Positions 15,751 through 20,724 of a stretch of 20,724 nucleotides of DNA are shown here, one piece after another. Numbering within the stretch: position 1 is the stretch's first letter; the number at the start of each line of letters is the position of its first letter. The DNA lies in assembly GCA_030149115.1 (NCBI GenBank), contig JASBSE010000501.1, positions 1 through 20,724 on the forward strand. Direction: 5' to 3'. Under the pieces are notes generated by a model. The model was not told the origin of the DNA, searched no databases, and saw only the letters and a program-made list of their open reading frames with translations. Both the position numbers and the translations under genes were made by a program. The DNA comes from Winogradskyella sp. (GTDB lineage: Bacteria; Bacteroidota; Bacteroidia; Flavobacteriales; Flavobacteriaceae).

Positions 15751-16005
15751 TTAGTGTCCACCACAGCAGGAAGGTGTATTCCCTTTGTCTTGGGTTGATT
15801 TGTATAATTCTACTATTTCATTATATAGATTTTGCGAATCTTCTTTGATGTAAAGGGCGACTTTTTTAATGGATGTAGGTTCAAAATCAACCATATCCAA
15901 TAGTATTTCCAAGGCTTCTGCAAGCAGTTTTGGGTCGTCTTCCAGAGCTTCGTAAAACGGTTCAAAATCCAAGTTGTTCTGTTGTTCTAATTCTTCAGTT
16001 TTCAT
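15751..16005 (-). CDS. Small acidic protein with CCGGH tail, function unknown
   Basis: An 84-aa acidic, mostly helical protein. The body (FEPFYEALEDDPKLLAEALE and following helices) has no membrane segment. It ends in PSCCGGH, a Cys-Cys-x-x-His tail that could bind a metal or a thiol partner. I do not recognise a family. It lies between the ATP-cone nuclease (12 nt gap) and the RNase (15 nt gap) in the same direction, so it may be an accessory or adaptor of one of them. Spacing and an uninterrupted frame support a real gene. Confidence 0.75.
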   Translation of the reverse strand: MKTEELEQQNNLDFEPFYEALEDDPKLLAEALEILLDMVDFEPTSIKKVALYIKEDSQNLYNEIVELYKSTQDKGNTPSCCGGH

Positions 16006-16017
16006 AAGTTTTATTTT

Positions 16018-16860
16018 TTAATGGGTTTTACATAAGGCTTCGGAATCCTCCAAAATTTTTTTGTGCCTTGTTTTATCTACTCCAATTTCATTTAATAAAG
16101 TAGGTGTTTCGTGTAGCTCTTTGCAGAGCACAATACCTTTATCCAATAATTTTGTTTTTTCGGCTTTGGTCATAGTTGTTAATGCTGTCAATGGATGAAG
16201 TCCCGCCATATCAATTCTATATTTGAGACTATTATTTTTGGGGTAATCCCAACTAGTCAGACCCAATCCGATGCATTCGGCATATTGAATGGCATCGGTA
16301 GTAAATCGGGTATTGGTATATACCCATCCCTGGTGAAATTTTCTATCATGACTAGGTTTCATTTTCCATTGTCTTTCTACATCGATAAATCTAGATTGTA
16401 TGTATAGTGGGATCTTCACATCACAGAATCGACCTTTATCACTATGAAACTTGCATTCGATCATATAATGCTTGTCGTCCTTGAGTGCTGCTACGTCTAT
16501 CTCATGCGTTACACAATGACCTTGTACAATAACTCCTGCCTGGGTTTGAAATCCCTCTTGTTCAAGAATCTTGGCTACAAATTTTTCAAAAGGAAACCCT
16601 GTTGGTCCTAACTCCATAATGGCCTTTTTAAGCTTATATCTTGAGGCACTAACAGAAGATTTGCCCTTAAGCATTTTAAAAGCCATTTTGTAAATCTGTT
16701 TAGTGGTCATTCCATCATAAAGTGATGCATTTACCTCTTCGACAATTTGTTGAATAAGTTCTTCGTTTGCTTTGGCTCGACGTAATGAATTGATAAGTTT
16801 TTTAGCATCAAATGGAACAACGTCTCCAGAGTGTTTTACTATGTTTATTGTATTTTTCAT
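16018..16860 (-). CDS. ATP-cone domain fused to an Mrr-like PD-(D/E)xK nuclease
   Basis: A 280-aa protein. Residues about 4-85 form an ATP-cone (IVKHSGDVVPFDAKKLINSL, then a TTKQIYKMAF segment), the nucleotide-sensing domain of ribonucleotide reductase and NrdR. Residues about 90-220 look like a restriction-endonuclease-type fold: FPFEKFVAKILEQEGF, then HEIDVAAL with Asp122, and MIECKFH with Glu135 and Lys137, giving the D...ExK pattern. The C-terminal about 40 residues (LNEIGVDKTRHKKILEDS) resemble a small helical/HhH-like element. No methylase accompanies it, so it is not a classic restriction system. It is translationally coupled to the upstream Usp gene (ATGA overlap at 16857-16860). ATP or dATP control of a nuclease is a reasonable inference; the nucleic acid target is unknown. 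Confidence 0.85.
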   Translation of the reverse strand: MKNTINIVKHSGDVVPFDAKKLINSLRRAKANEELIQQIVEEVNASLYDGMTTKQIYKMAFKMLKGKSSVSASRYKLKKAIMELGPTGFPFEKFVAKILEQEGFQTQAGVIVQGHCVTHEIDVAALKDDKHYMIECKFHSDKGRFCDVKIPLYIQSRFIDVERQWKMKPSHDRKFHQGWVYTNTRFTTDAIQYAECIGLGLTSWDYPKNNSLKYRIDMAGLHPLTALTTMTKAEKTKLLDKGIVLCKELHETPTLLNEIGVDKTRHKKILEDSEALCKTH

Positions 16861-17687
16861 ATCCTAATTGTCATAATTGGTAGCGTAGCATGATTGGTAA
16901 CACCTTCTGCAATACTTTTAGAAAAGAGACTTAAAAAACCGGTAGTACCATGTGTGCACATGGTAATGAGGTCAGCAGGGTTATTTTTTAAATAGGTATT
17001 TATTCCTGTCTCTACATAGAGTTCATTGTATACATTCATCGTATAGTTTTGAACTTCTGGGAAGTTCTCTAGAAAACGCTTCATAGGTTGTAACCCCGAA
17101 GCAATACTATTTGTGTCGGTTTTAGTATTAATACGCAACAGGTGTATTTTTGCATCACATTTTGAGGCAATAGAAACAACTTGTTTAAAGGCGTTGCTAA
17201 CGTCCTCTTCAAAATCGGATACAAAAACAATATTTTTAAAAGGGAAGTTAACAGCCTCGTCTTTTACCACTATAACAGGTGCATTAGCTTTTCGGACGAT
17301 TTTTTCAACATTACTACCTGTAATTTCTCTAATGACACCTTTAGTTCCACTACTTCCCGTTATTATAAAATCGTGGTGAAAATGGCCTGAATGCTCTAAA
17401 ATATCGCCTTGACCGGAATCATATTGAAGAAATGTTCGGCATTTTAGGCCTTTGTGTTCTGCCATTTTTTCTAACTTTCTTAGGGCAAATTTAGCTACCC
17501 CTATTTGTTTCAGAGTTTCAGGATATCTTTTTTCTTTTTCCTTATCTAGTTTTACCCAATCTACAGGGGTTTTCATAAGGTGTAAAAAGTGAATTTCAGA
17601 GTTATATAATTTGGCCATTTCAATACCAAGTTGTGCTGCTTTTTCACAGTTTTCTGAAAAATTGGTGGGTACTAATATGTTTTTCAT
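16857..17687 (-). CDS. Universal stress protein, tandem UspA domains
   Basis: A 276-aa protein of two Usp domains. The first (1-about 143) starts MKNILVPTNFS and ends with a nucleotide-binding stretch TGSSGTKGVIREITGSNVEK before APVIVV. The second begins at about FKNIVFVSDF and ends with CTHGTTGFLSLF, then the SIAEGVTNHA stretch before LPIMTI. G-x2-G-x9-G(S/T)-type ATP-binding signatures are recognisable in both, the second less canonical. Usp proteins accumulate in starvation, hypoxia or other stress. The TGA overlaps the ATG of the ATP-cone nuclease, and the D-lactate-dehydrogenase gene is 24 nt upstream. The gene looks intact. Confidence 0.92.
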   Translation of the reverse strand: MKNILVPTNFSENCEKAAQLGIEMAKLYNSEIHFLHLMKTPVDWVKLDKEKEKRYPETLKQIGVAKFALRKLEKMAEHKGLKCRTFLQYDSGQGDILEHSGHFHHDFIITGSSGTKGVIREITGSNVEKIVRKANAPVIVVKDEAVNFPFKNIVFVSDFEEDVSNAFKQVVSIASKCDAKIHLLRINTKTDTNSIASGLQPMKRFLENFPEVQNYTMNVYNELYVETGINTYLKNNPADLITMCTHGTTGFLSLFSKSIAEGVTNHATLPIMTIRI

Positions 17688-17711
17688 TTTGTTTGGTTTT
17701 ATAAATCACTT

Positions 17712-18707
17712 TTATTCTATAGTTACTTCATTTTCAGAGATTGTTTGTTTTTCAAAACAATCCAGATTATAAATTGTAGTATCTGCAATATTGGTCAATG
17801 CTGTTTCGGTTAAAAATGCCTGATGGCTTGTAATTAATACATTGTTAAAAGTCATCAAGCGGGCAATCACGTCGTCTTGTAGGATATCGTCTGAATGGTC
17901 CTCAAAGAACAGCCCCTCTTCCTCCTCATACACATCCATACCGAAATATCCAATCTTTCTTGATTTTAGCCCTTCTATAACGGCTTTGGTGTCTACCAAT
18001 CCACCTCTGCTGGTATTGATGAGCATTACCCCAGGTTTCATAAAGGAAATATGCTTTTTATCAATTAGGTGTTTCGTAGAAGCCTTTAGCGGTATGTGCA
18101 AGGTTATAATATCTGACTGCTTACAAATAGTTTTACAATCAGTGTAGCTTACATCATAGTTATTAATTAAGCCTTTGTTTTCAACTACATCGTGCACAAG
18201 GATATTGCAACCAAATCCGTGAAGTATTTTTACCAGTACCGAACCTATTTTACCGGTACCAATAACACCCACAGTTTTTCCGTTTAGGTCAAATCCTGTA
18301 AGCCCATTCAAAGAAAAGTTTTGTTCACGAACTCTATTATGCGCTCTAATCAATTTTCTGTTAAGAGCTAATATTAATGCCATCGTATGTTCAGCTATGG
18401 CATAAGGTGAATAAGCAGGAACCCTAGCTACTTTTATATCCAATTCGGTAGCTGCTGCTAAATCAACATGATTAAAACCAGCGGAACGCAATGCAATATT
18501 TTCTACGCCAATGGTTTTTAGTTTTTTTAGTACATTCTCTGAGGCATCATCACCTGTAAATAAGCTTACTGTTTTAGAACCTTTAGCAAGAACAGTCGTT
18601 TCTTCTGTCAATCTAACTTCAAGAAGTTTTAAATGATGTTTGCCATCATTTGCCTTCATTAAATAAGGTGCTTCAAACTTGTGTGTGCTATATACTGTTG
18701 TCTTCAT
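17712..18707 (-). CDS. ldhA: D-isomer-specific 2-hydroxyacid dehydrogenase, D-lactate dehydrogenase-like
   Basis: A 331-aa NAD-dependent enzyme. The Rossmann motif GTGKIG is at 150-155. The catalytic set is Arg234 in NTSRGG, a Glu in the DVYEEEEG stretch (258-265) and His295 in SHQAFLT. RSAGFNHVD (74-82) and YSPYAIAEHTMAL (99-111) are typical of fermentative LdhA, as is the insert GLFFEDHSDDILQDD, which matches LdhA-type enzymes rather than phosphoglycerate dehydrogenases. It would reduce pyruvate to D-lactate and regenerate NAD+ in the cytoplasm. It lies 7 nt after the MgtC/DUF4010 gene and 24 nt before usp. Being in a cluster with PFK and Usp supports a role under poor oxygen supply. All key residues are present. 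Confidence 0.9.
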   Translation of the reverse strand: MKTTVYSTHKFEAPYLMKANDGKHHLKLLEVRLTEETTVLAKGSKTVSLFTGDDASENVLKKLKTIGVENIALRSAGFNHVDLAAATELDIKVARVPAYSPYAIAEHTMALILALNRKLIRAHNRVREQNFSLNGLTGFDLNGKTVGVIGTGKIGSVLVKILHGFGCNILVHDVVENKGLINNYDVSYTDCKTICKQSDIITLHIPLKASTKHLIDKKHISFMKPGVMLINTSRGGLVDTKAVIEGLKSRKIGYFGMDVYEEEEGLFFEDHSDDILQDDVIARLMTFNNVLITSHQAFLTETALTNIADTTIYNLDCFEKQTISENEVTIE

Positions 18708-18714
18708 TTTTATT

Positions 18715-19983
18715 TTATTTTCCGAACTGTATTAAGATATATGAGATACCGATGATGATTACGCTTCCAAAAATTAGCATCACTAACTTTCCCGTTTTTT
18801 TTGATCCTTTGAAATAGGCAATCCCCAATTTTACAATCATATTACTTATGGTCGCTGTTATTATAACATTGGTAGCAAGCGCAAGTTTATCTTCTAAAGA
18901 CCCGAATTTTGCCATACTTATAGTTATTGCATCCGTATCTGCCAGTCCTGCAATTAAGGCTGAATAGTATAAGCCACTTTCACCAAAAAATTGGTTGCCA
19001 TAAAAAACAGCAAAAAGTATTACAACATAAATACCCGCAAACCCTAGGGCATTCCAAATATTAAGTGGATTACCAAGATTAATAGCTGTCTTTGTGACAT
19101 TTGCCTCCTTTTTAATAAATATGAGTGCACCAATCAAACAGATAATCGTTAAAATCGTAAATGGAATAACCAAATAGGAAAGTATGGCACTATTAAAAAT
19201 ATACGCCAAAATCGCAAGTCTGGGAAACATGATGGCGGAAGCTATAATGATACCCGCAGCATATTCTTTTGAAAGTTCTGGTGATTCCTTACTTCGGGAA
19301 GCATAAATCCAAGCTACGGCTGTACTTGAGATTAATCCGCCAAGAATGGCAGTAAGCAAGATTCCTCGTTGGGAACCTACATATTTCACCAAAAAGTAAC
19401 CAATAAAATTTAAAAAAGAGACAATCACTACGATAGAGCCGATTTCGAAAGGATTCAACAAACCTTCTGGTCCATAATCTTTGTTGGGCAAAAATGGAAG
19501 TATTAAGAGGGCAATAATTGAAAACTTAATGAATGCAAATAATTCTTCTGAAGTAATATTTTTGATAAATGAACGAAAGGTTGTTTTGAGCGATAATAGT
19601 GTAACAATAATGACAGCAGAGGCTACTGCTTCTTTATGCAAGTGATTAGCCACCATGATACCAAGAATTAGCGTAGCAAACAACGCCAAATTAGTAGTAA
19701 TACCCGTCATTACGTGCTTTTGTACCATTGAAATATGACTCAAAGCCAAAAACAATAAGAATGCGGCTGCAGTAATAATAACTAACCAAGGCGTATAGGT
19801 TATCGAAAGATTTCCTAAAATGAATCCAATGATAGCCGTAATTGGAAATGTTCGGATTCCTGCAAATCCGTGCTCATCCTTTAGTTTGTCGTATTCACGT
19901 TCTAATCCAAGAATGAGACCGATTCCTACACTAATCAGAATTCCAAGTATGAAAGGGTTAATATTTTCTAAAGTTTTTATCAT
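18715..19983 (-). CDS. MgtC/SapB-family and DUF4010 membrane protein
   Basis: A 422-aa integral membrane protein with about 12 hydrophobic helices. The N-terminal third is an MgtC-like domain with the signature GLILGLEREYDKLKDEHGFA followed by GIRTFPIT (about 22-48). The rest matches the DUF4010 arrangement (GGLISSTAVAWIYASRSKE; later ALIAGLADTDAITISMAKF, with an Asp-Thr-Asp in the membrane). The family is widely distributed; its transported substrate or role is not known to me, though MgtC proteins relate to Mg2+ starvation and ATP homeostasis. It sits 6 nt downstream of pfkA and 7 nt before the dehydrogenase gene. Intact. Confidence 0.88.
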   Translation of the reverse strand: MIKTLENINPFILGILISVGIGLILGLEREYDKLKDEHGFAGIRTFPITAIIGFILGNLSITYTPWLVIITAAAFLLFLALSHISMVQKHVMTGITTNLALFATLILGIMVANHLHKEAVASAVIIVTLLSLKTTFRSFIKNITSEELFAFIKFSIIALLILPFLPNKDYGPEGLLNPFEIGSIVVIVSFLNFIGYFLVKYVGSQRGILLTAILGGLISSTAVAWIYASRSKESPELSKEYAAGIIIASAIMFPRLAILAYIFNSAILSYLVIPFTILTIICLIGALIFIKKEANVTKTAINLGNPLNIWNALGFAGIYVVILFAVFYGNQFFGESGLYYSALIAGLADTDAITISMAKFGSLEDKLALATNVIITATISNMIVKLGIAYFKGSKKTGKLVMLIFGSVIIIGISYILIQFGK

Positions 19984-19989
19984 AATTAT

Positions 19990-20724
19990 CTATTTGCTAA
20001 AAAGTTCTAACAATCTATTTAGCTCATCTTTTATTTGATGCTGTTTGACTACCTTATTAAAAGGTGTCAACTTTAATTGATTATTAAGGAATCCTACCAT
20101 TTTATTTGTATTCCCTTTTAAGATTTCCTCTACGGCGGCGACCCCCATTCTGATGCCCAGCATTCTATCTAGTGCCGAAGGATTTCCACCACGTTGCACA
20201 TGTCCAAGTTTCGTGATACGTAAATCTACATTAGGGTTCATTTCCTTAATTTTTGAAGCGACAAGTTCTGCACCTATTTCATCACCCTCAGAAACTACCA
20301 CGAGAAAAGCATCTTCACTCTCGTAGTTTTTTATCTTTTCTAGCAAGTAGATTAAGTCTTTACCACTCTCTGGAATTAGAATGGCATCTGCCCCAACGGT
20401 CAAGCCGGAATGAATACCGATATAACCAGAATCCCTTCCCATCACTTCAACAATAAAAACACGGTTATGGGATTCGGCTGTGTCTCTAATTTTATCTATG
20501 TTTTCAATTGCTGTATTTACGGCAGAGTCAAAACCTAGGGTGTAATCTGTTCCTGCCAAGTCATTATCAATAGTTCCGGGAATACCTATGAAAGGGATGT
20601 CGCAGATTTCCGAAAAGGCTAATAGTCCTTTAAAAGTACCATCACCACCTATGGCAATCAGAGCATCTATCTTATTCGCTTTTAAGGTTTGAAAAGCTTT
20701 TTTACGACCTTCCAATTCCATAAA
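19990..20724 (-). CDS. pfkA: 6-phosphofructokinase, partial (5' end outside the window)
   Basis: The last about 244 residues of an ATP-dependent 6-phosphofructokinase; the frame runs past the right edge (a Phe codon precedes the first Met seen), and about 80 N-terminal residues including the first glycine loop are missing. Visible motifs are IAIGGDGTFKG (ATP/Mg site), the catalytic-type segment GIPGTIDNDLAGTDYTLGFDSA with its Asp pair, VEVMGRDSGYIG, and TKLGHVQRGGNPSALDR near the fructose 6-phosphate site. It catalyses the committed step of glycolysis. It is the first gene seen of the minus-strand array, 6 nt upstream of the MgtC/DUF4010 gene. The first Met at about 20719-20721 is internal, not the start. 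Confidence 0.95.
   Translation of the reverse strand, partial: FMELEGRKKAFQTLKANKIDALIAIGGDGTFKGLLAFSEICDIPFIGIPGTIDNDLAGTDYTLGFDSAVNTAIENIDKIRDTAESHNRVFIVEVMGRDSGYIGIHSGLTVGADAILIPESGKDLIYLLEKIKNYESEDAFLVVVSEGDEIGAELVASKIKEMNPNVDLRITKLGHVQRGGNPSALDRMLGIRMGVAAVEEILKGNTNKMVGFLNNQLKLTPFNKVVKQHQIKDELNRLLELFSK

Noticed and set aside
16018..16860. Classic restriction-modification system
   Set aside because: No methyltransferase or specificity subunit is nearby; the ATP-cone and the metabolic neighbours argue for another role.
1..20724. CRISPR array, rRNA or complete insertion sequence
   Set aside because: No regularly spaced repeats of the right length, no rRNA-like sequence and no transposase with terminal repeats were seen.

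Overview
The window looks like a Flavobacteriia/Bacteroidetes chromosome segment. The DNA is AT-rich, genes start without clear Shine-Dalgarno sequences, and three promoters carry the Bacteroidetes -7 box TAnnTTTG. The protein families (arm-domain tyrosine integrase, NhaD-type antiporter, His-rich CopB ATPase) also fit that group. Nearly everything is on the minus strand. Genus cannot be assigned from the sequence alone. LAYOUT: (1) About 1-4080 is mobile-element-like. It holds the N-terminal part of a tyrosine recombinase with an in-frame TGA, 11-bp tandem repeats lying over its promoter, an intact large serine recombinase, a MerR-like hypothetical protein, and a divergently transcribed ribbon-helix-helix/coiled-coil/membrane-anchor protein with palindromic operator-like sites between them. 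(2) 4324-7441 is a decayed block: cardiolipin synthase/PLD (internal TGA), NhaD antiporter (+1 frameshift) and an HD-domain hydrolase (-1 frameshift). All three are recognisable from end to end and each carries one simple lesion. (3) 7679-20724 is one compact minus-strand array. In transcription order it reads: pfkA (5' end outside the window), MgtC/DUF4010 membrane protein, D-lactate-dehydrogenase-like protein, tandem-domain universal stress protein, ATP-cone/Mrr-like nuclease, 84-aa CCGGH-tailed protein, beta-CASP metallo-beta-lactamase RNase, AMP/thymidine phosphorylase-family enzyme, divergent PRPP synthetase, a frameshifted secreted protein, a 97-aa conserved small protein, CopB-type copper ATPase and an MFS exporter. 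Gaps are 3-24 nt, or there are ATGA/TAATG overlaps, so co-transcription is likely. HOW THE GENES MAY WORK TOGETHER (inference): glycolysis (PFK), fermentation (D-LDH), stress proteins and nucleotide enzymes suggest an energy-limitation or low-oxygen response. The most interesting core is RNase, AMP-phosphorylase-like enzyme and PRPP-synthetase-like enzyme in tandem, next to an ATP-cone nuclease. Together they could recycle RNA-derived nucleotides into phosphoribosyl compounds, with the ATP-cone protein sensing adenine nucleotides. The copper ATPase and MFS exporter at the end form an efflux cassette. Five genes in 20.7 kb carry single lesions (two nonsense, three one-base indels in or near short repeats). 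This could be real decay next to a mobile element or sequencing error. I saw no rRNA, tRNA, CRISPR array or complete insertion sequence, and no gene-free stretch longer than 300 bases.
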